A DNA stretch of 64,000 nt from Cognataquiflexum gelatinilyticum (GCF_024813435.1 NZ_JANAEZ010000009.1:62001-126000); one strand, 5' to 3'. Positions 1-8,624 are shown, counted from the stretch's first letter. Made by a program: numbers and translations. Notes: a model not told the origin generated them from the sequence alone.

Positions 1-113
1 GGATTGGCCATTATCGGAATAAACAAACCTACGAGCAAGCCTAGAAAGAAAAGGAGAACGCCTAAAAAGAGGAGTCGTTTAGATTGCAGTTTTTTTTGAA
101 ATGAAATTACCAT
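1..113 (-). CDS. Small membrane protein, N-terminus only (runs off window)
   Basis: The minus strand opens with an ATG at 111-113 and stays open to the window edge (37 codons). The peptide starts MVISFQKKLQSKRLLF and continues into a strongly hydrophobic stretch (LGVLLFFLGLLVGLFIP) ending near IMANP. This is one membrane helix following a short basic N-terminus. The SKRLLF...GLLVGL pattern faintly resembles the hydroxylaminobenzene mutase / styrene oxide isomerase type of small membrane protein, but that is recollection of a pattern and too little is visible to name it. Confidence 0.5.
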   Translation of the reverse strand, partial: MVISFQKKLQSKRLLFLGVLLFFLGLLVGLFIPIMAN

Positions 114-259
114 AAGTGTTGGGGTTTAAATTGGGTATGATCCGAATTTAACCATTCAGAATAAATAAAAAAATACCCTGCAAGTAATTGAATTTAAGGT
201 TTTTGAATTCATTTTTTTACTTTTGAATCCAAAATAAATAGGGATGTTAAATCCCTATT

Positions 260-1030
260 TTAGCCTAATTCTTTTTTCGCGATTTTAGTCATCAAAGGGG
301 TTGTGATCCATGTTGGCAAAATCTTAATAAGAAGCCAAACCATCGGGTTTACGATGATTTCAGCTTTCCTTTCAAAAAGTTGACGGATACATTTCTTGGC
401 AATCTCCTCCGGTTCCAGGATCATAAATTTGCCAAAGTATCCTTTGCTGATTCTATTTACGACATCGCCATTTGTCCTGATTGGCCCGGGACTTACCACA
501 CTCACAGACACATTTGAGCCTTTCAATTCCTGGTTAAGGCCTCTTGAAAAGGAATAGATAAATGATTTTGAGGCAGGATAGACGGTTTTAAAACCAATGG
601 GAAGATGTGCTGCCAAGCTTGAAACATTCAAAATATACCCTTTAGGCTGTCTCAACAGGTTTGGCATAAGTTGATGGGTGAGCACCGAAGTAGTGACAAT
701 ATTCAGTTTTAAAATCTTATCAATATATTCAATGGAAGCATCAGTCATCCTGATGGTACCGCCGGTTCCAACATTATTGATCAAAATGATGATATCAAAA
801 TGAAGGTTAACCCAATCTGCCAAATCAATCAAATTATTATATACTGATAAATCTGTTTCGTAATACCTGCAGTCGACCTGGTATTTTTCTTTTAATTCTT
901 CGCAAAGGTCCTGCAAACCGTCGTTCGGACGGCTTACGAGTATGGTATTGATTTTTCTTTTGGACAGTTCTATGGCGAAGGCTTTTCCCAATCCTTTTCT
1001 TGCTCCTGTAATCAGCGCATATTGGCTCAT
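260..1030 (-). CDS. Short-chain dehydrogenase/reductase (SDR) family protein
   Basis: A 256-residue classical SDR. The N-terminus has the Rossmann nucleotide motif TGARKGLG (residues ~8-15), a central NNVG motif, and the catalytic set NVSSLAAHLP followed by YPASK. The length is normal. The C-terminal tail is hydrophobic and basic (MVWLLIKILPTWIT), as in SDRs of the YqjQ/DltE type that associate with membranes. It stands alone, divergent from the gene-free stretch to its right. The substrate cannot be read from sequence. Confidence 0.85.
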   Translation of the reverse strand: MSQYALITGARKGLGKAFAIELSKRKINTILVSRPNDGLQDLCEELKEKYQVDCRYYETDLSVYNNLIDLADWVNLHFDIIILINNVGTGGTIRMTDASIEYIDKILKLNIVTTSVLTHQLMPNLLRQPKGYILNVSSLAAHLPIGFKTVYPASKSFIYSFSRGLNQELKGSNVSVSVVSPGPIRTNGDVVNRISKGYFGKFMILEPEEIAKKCIRQLFERKAEIIVNPMVWLLIKILPTWITTPLMTKIAKKELG

Positions 1031-1564
1031 GCTTGTTTTATTTGTTAGAAAATGGCTTAATTCACCAATTTTTGAAAGGCGACATGCAAATCAAATACAG
1101 GAATTCATGGGGGTTTTTGGAAAAAGAAAGCCTTGTCAAAACCAAATACAGCGCGTTATTTTCTTCTCAATAATCCCCTTCCTTAAACGCTAGAACAATT
1201 TCATCCATAAAAACAGGGATACCTTGACATCCTAACTTACCTTAAGATGGTAAAAATTCATTTTATTTTATTTCAAAGAATTGATTTTTACTAAAAAAAG
1301 AATGCAATTAAGGAATTACTTGACAGACCTATCACCTAATTTTAAGTATTCTGAAAATGATTCAAGGCAGTTTATAGCTATTCCAAAACGAAACGCCATC
1401 GACCAACATTTTTTGAAAAATTATTCTGTTGATTAGAAAGTCCTTCACGGAATTTCAAGGCCACGGGTAAATTTTTTAAGCTTTCTTATTAAAAATTTCT
1501 CAACTATATACCTATCACCATATGCAGCAACTCTCTCAATCCGGTGTTTTTTAGGTTTTTTTTA
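1031..1564. other. Gene-free intergenic stretch
   Basis: About 530 bases between the divergent SDR and the lipoprotein gene. Short open frames here have no recognisable protein features and no good start. I see no tRNA, no strong hairpin and no repeat shared with other parts of the window. It must carry the promoters of both flanking genes. Confidence 0.5.
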
Positions 1565-1572
1565 TACCTTTG
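1565..1572 (+). promoter_or_regulatory. Putative Bacteroidota -7 element (TACCTTTG)
   Basis: TACCTTTG matches the Bacteroidota sigma-A -7 consensus TAnnTTTG exactly and lies 21 bases before the ATG of the lipoprotein gene at 1594. A clear TTTG -33 element is not seen at the usual 19-21 base spacing, so the call rests on the -7 box and its position. Confidence 0.4.
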
Positions 1573-1593
1573 AAAGACAAAGACGATTCAATT

Positions 1594-2232
1594 ATGCGGA
1601 TTTCGCCTCATTTTTTATTGCTTTTCCTACTTCTCCTTTCAGGCATTTTATCTTCCTGCATCAAAGAAGACCCCCAAATTCCTGAAGCCACTACAGGAGA
1701 CATTGACAGGGTTGTCGACAAGATTCACGAAGGATTCTTTATCTTCTCCATTCAGGGTGGAACCAAATCTCAGGCCTTTTCGATTGAAAATGAAGGAATG
1801 GACGGGGTATATGGGATCAGAATGGCTGACCTTGAAAATCCTGAAGGGGAAAACCTCAGGTTGTTCAATTGTGTCAATTCATTGAATCCCGGAATCCTCC
1901 AAAAAATCAAAATCAATGAGGCAAGCAACACTTTTGCCGTTTGTCGATATTCGGTAGGTTTGTCTTATATCGCTGAAATCGAAGTTTTGCTTGAAGAAAG
2001 TGAAGCCGAAAGACAGGAGTTGATCCAAAATTTTGAGCAAGGTATCCTTACTGAATCAGAATTGGACAAAGAAATGGATGATTTGAGGGAAAGATTTATA
2101 GGATCTTATTTGGGCATAAAAAATTTTTACAGCGATTATTTCAGGGAATGCCTACACACCTTAGTCACTGAAATCAGTGGTATTTTTAATAATGAACAGT
2201 GGCAGATTTTTTTCAAATGCATTGACAATTAG
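1594..2232 (+). CDS. Hypothetical lipoprotein
   Basis: A 212-residue protein from the ATG at 1594; an upstream TTG at 1570 would overlap the -7 box and add charged residues before the signal peptide, so it is not used. The N-terminus is a lipoprotein signal (hydrophobic FLLLFLLLLSGIL then lipobox LSSC). The mature part has no motif I recognise: it has three later cysteines, an acidic, helix-rich centre (EEVL..ESEAERQELI) and a C-terminal segment with FNNEQW. Likely anchored to the outer or inner membrane facing the periplasm. Function unknown. Confidence 0.7.
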   Translation: MRISPHFLLLFLLLLSGILSSCIKEDPQIPEATTGDIDRVVDKIHEGFFIFSIQGGTKSQAFSIENEGMDGVYGIRMADLENPEGENLRLFNCVNSLNPGILQKIKINEASNTFAVCRYSVGLSYIAEIEVLLEESEAERQELIQNFEQGILTESELDKEMDDLRERFIGSYLGIKNFYSDYFRECLHTLVTEISGIFNNEQWQIFFKCIDN

Positions 2233-2284
2233 TCCTTTGCTTTTTTGTTGATAAATTTCCAATGACTTTCTGACTCTTGTTTAA

Positions 2285-2292
2285 TATATTTG
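2285..2292 (+). promoter_or_regulatory. Putative -7 element (TATATTTG) for tetR gene
   Basis: TATATTTG is a perfect TAnnTTTG match, 24 bases before the ATG of the TetR regulator at 2317. No convincing -33 TTTG at standard spacing. Confidence 0.4.
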
Positions 2293-2316
2293 AACACAAT
2301 TCGAAAGATTTAAAGT

Positions 2317-3018
2317 ATGGGAGCTCAGGAAAGACAACAGAAAGAAAAATTGATTTTAGAGGCTTCAATCAAGCTTTTTACAGAAAAGGGATATCAGTCC
2401 ACCAAAATGGAAGATGTCGCCAAAGCTTCCAAAATAAGCAAAGGACTCACCTATTTTTATTATAAAAACAAAGAAGACCTGTACATGGCAGTGACCAAAA
2501 AAGCCTTTGATGAATTGAAGGATGTATTCCGCGATGTCATCAAAATCAAAGGCAGAAACGGGCTTGACATGCTGACCGAGCTTTCTAATAACTACTTCAA
2601 GTTTGCCAAAAGCAACAGGATGTACTATGAAGCCATACTGAACTTTATGGGTCTGGTGCAGCAGTATAATGATGAAAGTCTTAGATCAACAATAGATCCA
2701 TTGGTATTGGAAAGCGATCATTTTAAAAAGCTTTTGGAGGTTCACCATGACTGCGGAAAGATAGGAACCCAAATGGTGGTCCAAGGAATAAAAGACGGCA
2801 GCATCAGACCTGAATTACAGGCTGAAGCCACTTTCTATACGATATGGGCCATGTTGGTAGGATATGAAAGGCTGTTGGGCCCTGTTGGTTATGAAGGAAA
2901 AGATGCCAAAATCAACCTGGAAACCTGGAAACCCTCTTTCAACCGATTGCTTCAAGACATGCTCAAAGGAACCTTTCAAGCCCAAAAAGTACAACCGGTA
3001 CAGGGAAGTTTGTTTTAG
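2317..3018 (+). CDS. TetR/AcrR family transcriptional regulator
   Basis: A 233-residue repressor-type protein. Residues ~8-55 form the TetR N-terminal helix-turn-helix (AASIKLFTEKGYQ... then ISKGLTYFYYKNKEDLY), the most conserved part of the family. The C-terminal ligand-binding domain is unassigned. It precedes an MDR oxidoreductase and a fatty-acyl-type catabolic operon (4727-8624). TetR proteins next to acyl-CoA dehydrogenases often sense acyl-CoAs (FadR type), so it may regulate that operon; this is inferred from position only. Confidence 0.88.
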   Translation: MGAQERQQKEKLILEASIKLFTEKGYQSTKMEDVAKASKISKGLTYFYYKNKEDLYMAVTKKAFDELKDVFRDVIKIKGRNGLDMLTELSNNYFKFAKSNRMYYEAILNFMGLVQQYNDESLRSTIDPLVLESDHFKKLLEVHHDCGKIGTQMVVQGIKDGSIRPELQAEATFYTIWAMLVGYERLLGPVGYEGKDAKINLETWKPSFNRLLQDMLKGTFQAQKVQPVQGSLF

Positions 3019-3023
3019 TGAAT

Positions 3024-3553
3024 TCGTCACCTTCGCAGTAGGAATGACGGTTGGTGTTGCGTCATGCTGAACCGGAGCTTGCGGAGGAGAAGCATCTCAT
3101 AATTTAAATTGGTCAGACTCTTTGCTTCACTACCATTGAAATCATCTTACGTCACCCTGAGTATAGCGAAGGGTCTCCATTTAATGAGATCCTTCAGTTC
3201 CCGAAGAAAACGGGACAGGCAGTACCTCCTTCAGGATGACGTAACGCCAATCCTCATTCCCCATTCTGAATATTAGCAAAGTGTTTAAGACTACCAATGA
3301 CGTATAAATTCGGGTCGTCACACTGAACATAGAGAAGTGTCTCATTAAAGAGATTATTCACCTCCGCAGGCTGCGGTTCAGAATGACGTGAATCTCTTGG
3401 TCGTCACCCTGAGTGTAGTGAAGGGTCTCTTTTTTCTGAGATCTTTCATCCTTCCCGAAAAATCGGGACAGGCTGTACCTCGGATTCAAGATGACGCAAC
3501 AACCGTCATTCCTTTTCTGAACATTTATAAAATGTTTGAGACTCAGAATGACG
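3024..3553. repeat. Cluster of dispersed intergenic repeats with inverted CGTCA ends
   Basis: At least five related units lie in tandem between tetR and the MDR gene. The clearest run from 3149 to 3242 and from 3402 to 3496 (~95 bp): each starts with CGTCACCCTGAGT, continues into GAAGGGTCTC, carries an internal CGGGACAGGC, and ends with an inverted copy of the start (TCAGGATGACG or TTCAAGATGACG). Shorter or degenerate units lie at about 3024-3100, 3255-3302, 3316-3388 and 3504-3553. Nothing in them codes. Such GTCA(C/T)CCTGAG...GAAGGGTCTC elements are common intergenic repeats in Bacteroidota genomes. Confidence 0.8.
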
Positions 3554-3582
3554 GAGGATCAAACCTCATCAGAAAAAAACAT

Positions 3583-3610
3583 AAAGGAGAGAATCCTCTC
3601 TCCTTTTTTT
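3583..3610. terminator. Bidirectional rho-independent terminator
   Basis: AAAGGAGAGA, a 4-base loop ATCC, then TCTCTCC followed by seven T. The A-run before the stem lets it also work leftward. It lies between the convergent tetR side and the MDR gene, whose stop is at 3609. Confidence 0.7.
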
Positions 3611-4580
3611 ATTTGGAAACCAACAATACTTTCCCGTTTCTTCCACCTTTTTCGTAAGCTTCCAATGCTTCTTTGAATTGCTCCAAAGGAAAGGAATCCT
3701 GCACATCTACCTTTACTTTATTGGATAGCAAATAGGTAAACACGGTTTTAAACAGGGTTTTTCTTTGTTCGGGACTCAGGTTTTCCATATAAGTGGTCAA
3801 CCAAAAACCTTCCACTTTTAGATTTTTGAAGATCAACAAGCCTGAATTCAAAGGGATGTTTTCCAGACTCAGCAATCCAAAAACCATCATTTTTCCGCCT
3901 GTTTTTAGGCTTGCGATGGCTTTGGCACCAAGAACCCCTCCTACCGCGTCAAATACAACAGACACTCCTTCTCCGGTATGTTCGGCAATTACCTTTTGAA
4001 GTTTTTCCTTCTCGGTATTGATGACAAGGTCCGCGCCGATGGATTGTAGCATTTCCTTTTGGTCCTCCCTACGTACGGTGCAGGCAACTTTGATTCCTTT
4101 TTGGTGCGCCATTTGGATGGCCAATTTGCCAAAGGCAGAGGCTCCCGCAGTGATCAATAGCCAATCCCCTTCTTTCAATCCGCTTGTTTCGATCATTCCA
4201 TATGCAGTCAAAGGATTGACAAATGCCTGACAGGCTACCTCATCTGTCATTCCTTGCGGCGTTGGGATGACCAATGAGGCAGGAATGCAAACATATTCTT
4301 TCCAGGTTCCGATAGCGGTAAAAATCACTCTGGTACCCACGGGTATTGAGTTGCTTTCATCGGATGCATCTACGACTCCGGCAGCTTCGAATCCTGCGCT
4401 GCTTGGTAGTTTGGGTGTGATGCCATACATACCCCTTACAAACATTATGTCCGATGGATTGATGTTGCGTGCAGTTACTTTGATCCTGACTTCATGCGGT
4501 TTTGGCTGTGGCATAGGCGCTTCCTCAAGCTGTAATACTTCTGAAGGAAGGCCTGTCTGGTGAAAAATTACTTGTTTCAT
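3609..4580 (-). CDS. MDR-family NAD(P)H-dependent oxidoreductase (quinone / enoyl reductase type)
   Basis: A 323-residue medium-chain dehydrogenase/reductase. The N-terminal GroES-like half has NPSDIMFVRGMYG and the GFEAAGVV turn; the second half is a Rossmann domain with LITAGASAFGKLAIQMA and the VFDAVGG motif. The zinc-ligand cysteines of true alcohol dehydrogenases are absent, so it belongs with quinone oxidoreductases and trans-2-enoyl-thioester reductases (MECR/ETR). It is divergent from the SDR-ACAD operon at 4727, which makes an enoyl-CoA-related reaction attractive, though the substrate is not shown by the sequence. Confidence 0.82.
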   Translation of the reverse strand: MKQVIFHQTGLPSEVLQLEEAPMPQPKPHEVRIKVTARNINPSDIMFVRGMYGITPKLPSSAGFEAAGVVDASDESNSIPVGTRVIFTAIGTWKEYVCIPASLVIPTPQGMTDEVACQAFVNPLTAYGMIETSGLKEGDWLLITAGASAFGKLAIQMAHQKGIKVACTVRREDQKEMLQSIGADLVINTEKEKLQKVIAEHTGEGVSVVFDAVGGVLGAKAIASLKTGGKMMVFGLLSLENIPLNSGLLIFKNLKVEGFWLTTYMENLSPEQRKTLFKTVFTYLLSNKVKVDVQDSFPLEQFKEALEAYEKGGRNGKVLLVSK

Positions 4581-4726
4581 ATTTCTGTTAAGATGGATTT
4601 ATTTTCTGTTTTCAAAAATGAAGTTATAAAAAATACTCGGTATGCATAATATTTTTTTGGGTCTAGGTAGCCTTTCAAGGCTTTAATTTTTATCTTGTAG
4701 CCTATCTAAAAACCCAAATAACAATT

Positions 4727-5494
4727 ATGGATTTATCTGCATTATTTTCATTGGCAAACAAAGTGGCCATCATCACAGGTGCAAGCAAAGGTATAGGTTT
4801 CGGGATCGCAGAGATTTTTGCCGCTGCCGGGGCCAAAGTCGTCATCAGCAGCAGAAAGCAGGAAGCATTGGATGAAATGGCCACCCAACTCAGGGAAAAA
4901 GGCTATGAAGTTGCTGCCATTGCCTGTAATGTGGGCCGCATGGAAGAGATGGACAACCTGGTCAAACAGACCATCGAGAAATATGGACAAATTGATATTT
5001 TGGTCAACAATGCTGCCGTCAACCCTGTTTTTGGACCGGTTCATAATACAACTCCCGAAGCCTTCGACAAGATCATGGATGTCAATGTCAAAGCCCCTTT
5101 TCACCTGATGAATTTATGTTTTCCTTATCTCCGCGCTTCTTCGTGTGCGGCAGTGATCAACATCAGTTCGATCGGCGGCATATCGCCCGAACAAGGATTG
5201 GGAATCTACAGTGTCAGCAAGGCGGCCTTGATTTCCCTTTCAAAAGTATATGCCAAAGAATGGGGCGACCATAAAATCCGGGTCAATACTATCTGCCCGG
5301 GATTGATCCAAACCAAATTTTCAGAAGCCCTTTGGAGCAATGAAAAAATCATGGACCACATGATGAAAGCCCTCCCCATCAAAAGGGTGGGAACAAGCGA
5401 GGAAATCGGTGCCATGGCGCTCTTTTTGGCATCCAAAGCCTCTTCCTACACCACCGGCGCTACCTTAACAGCAGACGGAGGTTTTACCATTTAA
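4727..5494 (+). CDS. SDR family oxidoreductase, first gene of the 4-hydroxyacyl-CoA-type operon
   Basis: A 255-residue classical SDR: TGASKGIG cofactor motif (residues ~18-25), NNAAVNP, and the catalytic Ser / YSVSK. The ending TTGATLTADGG is the usual SDR C-terminus. It lies 11 bases before the acyl-CoA dehydrogenase gene on the same strand. In the Pseudomonas levulinate pathway an SDR (LvaD) reduces the 4-oxoacyl-CoA to 4-hydroxyacyl-CoA; the operon partners here are those expected for that route, so this role is inferred. The family alone would also allow a 3-oxoacyl or alcohol substrate. Confidence 0.85.
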   Translation: MDLSALFSLANKVAIITGASKGIGFGIAEIFAAAGAKVVISSRKQEALDEMATQLREKGYEVAAIACNVGRMEEMDNLVKQTIEKYGQIDILVNNAAVNPVFGPVHNTTPEAFDKIMDVNVKAPFHLMNLCFPYLRASSCAAVINISSIGGISPEQGLGIYSVSKAALISLSKVYAKEWGDHKIRVNTICPGLIQTKFSEALWSNEKIMDHMMKALPIKRVGTSEEIGAMALFLASKASSYTTGATLTADGGFTI

Positions 5495-5505
5495 CTATCG
5501 ACCTT

Positions 5506-6714
5506 ATGGAATTCAATAAAATATTTGCCTCGAAAGAGGTGCAGGACTTGGTATCCCGGTACGAGATTTTTATCAAAACCCATGTCCATCCTTTGGAACA
5601 GGAAGCTGTTTATGGTTCTTTCAAGGCAGTTTTGCCGAAGCTGAAATCCTTGCGGGAACTGGCAAAAAAGGAAGGACTCTTCGCCCCCCACCTTTCCAAG
5701 GAAGACGGAGGTTTGGGCTTGGACCTGACAGAGTTTGCAAGTATTTCTGAGGTTTTGGGAAAAAGCCCCATTGGACATTATATCTTCAATTGCAACGCAC
5801 CCGATATCGGGAATATGGAGTTGATGCACCGCTTTGCCAGCAAAGCGCTAAAGGATAAATACCTTGTTCCGCTTCAAAGGGGGGAAATCCGGAGCTGTTT
5901 CGCCATGACCGAACCCAATAATCCCGGCAGCAACCCTGTTCACCTTTCGACCACGGCCGTCAAAGAAGGAAATGACTATATCATCAAGGGCCATAAGTGG
6001 TTTACCACAGCAGCAGATGGGGCGGATTTTACCATCGTCATGGCTTTGACTGATCCAACTAACCCCAATCCTTACCTGAGGGCAAGCATGATTTTGGTTC
6101 CTTTGGATAATCCCGGCTACAAATTGCTCCGAAATATCCCCATCATGGGTGATGTCGGGGAAGATTACTTATCCCATGGGGAAGTGATGTTTACCAATTG
6201 CAGGGTTCCGATTTCCAACCTGATTGGGGAAGAAGGACAGGGTTTTGCTTTGGCACAGGAAAGATTGGGACCGGGTAGAATCCATCACTGCATGCGTTGG
6301 ATCGGAATCTGTGAGCGGTCTTTGGAAATGATGTGCAGGCGTGCCTTGTCCAGACAATTGGATCCCGGCAAACCTTTGGCCAACCAACAAACCATCCAAA
6401 ATTGGATTGCCGAAGCCGCTGCGGGTATCAAAGCTTCCCGACTGATGGTCATGACAACAGCCCACAAAATCGAGCAGGAAGGAGCGAAAGCCGCCAAAGA
6501 GGACATTTCTACGATCAAGTTTTTTGTCTCTGATGTCCTGATGACTACCCTGGACAAAGCCATTCAGGTACATGGGGCATTGGGAATAACCGATGACACT
6601 TTGCTTTCATTTTGGTACAGACATGAGCGCGGGGCAAGGATTTACGATGGGCCTGATGAGGTGCACAAGTCAGTTTTGGCCAAAAGAATCCTAAAAAACT
6701 ATTCTCAAGAATGA
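5506..6714 (+). CDS. Acyl-CoA dehydrogenase of the ACAD10/11 (LvaC) type
   Basis: A 402-residue flavoprotein with the full acyl-CoA dehydrogenase fold: N-terminal helical domain, FAMTEPNNPGSNP FAD-binding strand (residues ~129-141), KWFTTAA, and the C-terminal helical domain VHGALGITDDT. The block near the C-terminus reads YDGPDEVHKSV. Most acyl-CoA dehydrogenases have the catalytic Glu in a YEG-type motif there, while ACAD10/11 carries ADGPDEVH; the match to the latter is diagnostic. In that subfamily the enzyme processes 4-phosphohydroxyacyl-CoA made by a partner kinase. The kinase gene follows with a 4-base overlap (ATGA). Confidence 0.88.
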   Translation: MEFNKIFASKEVQDLVSRYEIFIKTHVHPLEQEAVYGSFKAVLPKLKSLRELAKKEGLFAPHLSKEDGGLGLDLTEFASISEVLGKSPIGHYIFNCNAPDIGNMELMHRFASKALKDKYLVPLQRGEIRSCFAMTEPNNPGSNPVHLSTTAVKEGNDYIIKGHKWFTTAADGADFTIVMALTDPTNPNPYLRASMILVPLDNPGYKLLRNIPIMGDVGEDYLSHGEVMFTNCRVPISNLIGEEGQGFALAQERLGPGRIHHCMRWIGICERSLEMMCRRALSRQLDPGKPLANQQTIQNWIAEAAAGIKASRLMVMTTAHKIEQEGAKAAKEDISTIKFFVSDVLMTTLDKAIQVHGALGITDDTLLSFWYRHERGARIYDGPDEVHKSVLAKRILKNYSQE

Positions 6715-7742
6715 ACAAGGAACCCCAAGGTCTCGAAAACCTCTTTCCTTTTTTGGAAGCAAAACTGAATCTCGATCCTCAAAGTACGGTGATCTCCCAA
6801 TTCAAGGGAGGGTATTCTAACCTTACATTTTTGATCAATTCTCCTGATGGGCAATATGTCCTGAGAAGGCCGCCTTTGGGCATGAAAATCAGCAAAGCCC
6901 ATGACATGGTCCGGGAATTCCGGATTTTGGAGGCACTGGAGAAAGCCGGATATGACAAAATTCCCAAACCCATTTTATGCTGTGAGGACGAAACGGTCAT
7001 CGGGGCACCTTTTTTCATCATGGAAAAAGTAGATGGTCTGATCCTTAGGAATAAAATCCCCGAGGGCATGACGCTTGGAAAGGACTATTTCCAAAAACTA
7101 TCCAAAAACACGATAGATGGATTATTGGAACTCCATCACCTGGAGCTTGAAAAATCAGGTTTGTCCCAATTGGGAAAACCGGAAGGCTATGTGGAAAGAC
7201 AGGTTTTGGGTTGGTCAGAAAGGTATTTCAATGCAAAAACGGATGAACTGAAAGAATTGGAAGCAGTCAGTGACTGGCTCAAATCAAATCTCCCCAAAAA
7301 TGAGAATATCGGATTTATCCATAATGATTACAAGTTTGACAACCTCGTCTTGGCCAGTCCTCAGGACCCTACCATCAAAGCTGTTTTGGATTGGGAGATG
7401 GCGACAGTCGGAGATCCTTTGATGGATTTTGGCACCTCTTTGGCCTATTGGGCGGAAGCAGGAGACTCGGATATCCTCAAAATGTTTAACCTGAGCTACA
7501 TGGAAGGCAATTTAACCAGGGCCGAAGCCATTCACTATTATGCCTCCAAAAGCCCCCTCAATTTGGAAAATATGATTTTTTATTATACCTATGGTTTATT
7601 CAAAGTAGCTGTGATTGCCCAGCAGATTTATAAAAGATTTACAATGGGCTTTGCCCAAGATCCAAGGTTTTCTGCATTGATCCATGTAGTAGATGCCTGT
7701 GGAAAAAAAGCGATGAACAGTATCCAAACCAATAAAATTTAA
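6711..7742 (+). CDS. APH/ACAD10-type phosphotransferase (candidate 4-hydroxyacyl-CoA kinase)
   Basis: A 343-residue aminoglycoside-phosphotransferase-fold kinase. Seen: an N-terminal nucleotide lobe with FKGGYSNLTF (residues ~25-34), the catalytic loop FIHNDYKFDN (~203-212) and the metal-binding VLDWEMATVGDPLMD (~222-236). This is the ACAD10/11-LvaA branch rather than antibiotic resistance: in animals the kinase is fused to the dehydrogenase, and in the levulinate pathway LvaA phosphorylates the 4-hydroxyl of hydroxyacyl-CoA. The gene overlaps the dehydrogenase by 4 bases and precedes a hydroxyacyl-CoA dehydrogenase by 3 bases, indicating translational coupling. Confidence 0.87.
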   Translation: MNKEPQGLENLFPFLEAKLNLDPQSTVISQFKGGYSNLTFLINSPDGQYVLRRPPLGMKISKAHDMVREFRILEALEKAGYDKIPKPILCCEDETVIGAPFFIMEKVDGLILRNKIPEGMTLGKDYFQKLSKNTIDGLLELHHLELEKSGLSQLGKPEGYVERQVLGWSERYFNAKTDELKELEAVSDWLKSNLPKNENIGFIHNDYKFDNLVLASPQDPTIKAVLDWEMATVGDPLMDFGTSLAYWAEAGDSDILKMFNLSYMEGNLTRAEAIHYYASKSPLNLENMIFYYTYGLFKVAVIAQQIYKRFTMGFAQDPRFSALIHVVDACGKKAMNSIQTNKI

Positions 7743-7745
7743 ACT

Positions 7746-8624
7746 ATGAAAATCAAAAAAGTTTGTGTTCTAGGTGCAGGTACATTGGGAACCCGTGTTG
7801 CCCTTCAGGCAGCCCTGTCAGGATATGAGGTTTCCCTTTATGACATCAATCTCAAATCCCTGAAAAGCGCAAAAGAAGTGATGGAAACGATAGTCACCAA
7901 GCTTGCCAAAGCAAGTGGCTTGGAATCCGAATCAGGTTTGATGGCCATCGAAAAAATCACTTTCACCAAAGATCCAAAAGTAGCTGTCCATGAGGCAGAT
8001 ATTATCAATGAAAGTGTGTTGGAAGAAGTGAGTGTCAAGACGGAAGTGTGGAAACTCTTTGGAGAAATCGCCCCTGAAAAAACCATTTTTACCACCAACA
8101 CCTCCTACCTGTTGCCGTCTATGTTTGCGGAAGTTTCAGGCCGTCCTTCCAAGTTTTGTGCCTTGCATTTCCATGATGTGTTTACCGCAAAAGTGATAGA
8201 CATCATGCCGCATCCCGGTACAGACCCCGCACTGATTCCCCTGCTGATGGACTTTGGCAGATCTTTGGAACAGGTTCCCGTTTTGGTCAAAAAGGAAAAC
8301 AACGGATATATCTTCAATACCATGCTGATGTCATTTATTGGTGCTGCAGGAAAGCTCTTGGTAAACGACATCGCCTCGATTGAGGACATTGACAAGTCTT
8401 GGATGGTCAACTTCAACATGCCAAAAGGTCCCTTTGGAATCTTGGATACCATCGGTTTGGAGACCGCTTGGCATGTCACCAAAAACCAGCCTGACAAAGC
8501 CTCCCAAGCCTTTGCCGCCCTGCTGAAAACATACGTCGACGCAGGAAAACTCGGTGAAAAATCTGGAGAGGGATTCTACAAATACCCCAAACCAAAATAT
8601 AAAAACCCTGATTTCTTGGTTTAA
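7746..8624 (+). CDS. 3-hydroxyacyl-CoA dehydrogenase family protein
   Basis: A 292-residue NAD-dependent dehydrogenase: GAGTLGTRVA dinucleotide motif at residues 9-18, then the C-terminal dimerisation domain with PFGILDTIGL and GEGFYKYPKPKY at the end, both typical of 3-hydroxyacyl-CoA dehydrogenases. The usual catalytic HFFNP segment is altered to LHFHDVF, keeping the His but not the NP, so substrate preference may differ. Last gene of the operon, followed by a strong terminator. It would oxidise the 3-hydroxyacyl-CoA formed by the kinase/dehydrogenase pair. Confidence 0.86.
   Translation: MKIKKVCVLGAGTLGTRVALQAALSGYEVSLYDINLKSLKSAKEVMETIVTKLAKASGLESESGLMAIEKITFTKDPKVAVHEADIINESVLEEVSVKTEVWKLFGEIAPEKTIFTTNTSYLLPSMFAEVSGRPSKFCALHFHDVFTAKVIDIMPHPGTDPALIPLLMDFGRSLEQVPVLVKKENNGYIFNTMLMSFIGAAGKLLVNDIASIEDIDKSWMVNFNMPKGPFGILDTIGLETAWHVTKNQPDKASQAFAALLKTYVDAGKLGEKSGEGFYKYPKPKYKNPDFLV

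Noticed and set aside
3388..3657. Plus-strand ORF in the repeat cluster
   Set aside because: It reads through several repeat units into the end of the MDR gene; similar frames would arise from every copy of the element.
6711..7742. Aminoglycoside resistance gene
   Set aside because: The APH fold is shared, but the operon context and overlap with an ACAD10/11-type dehydrogenase favour an acyl-CoA kinase.
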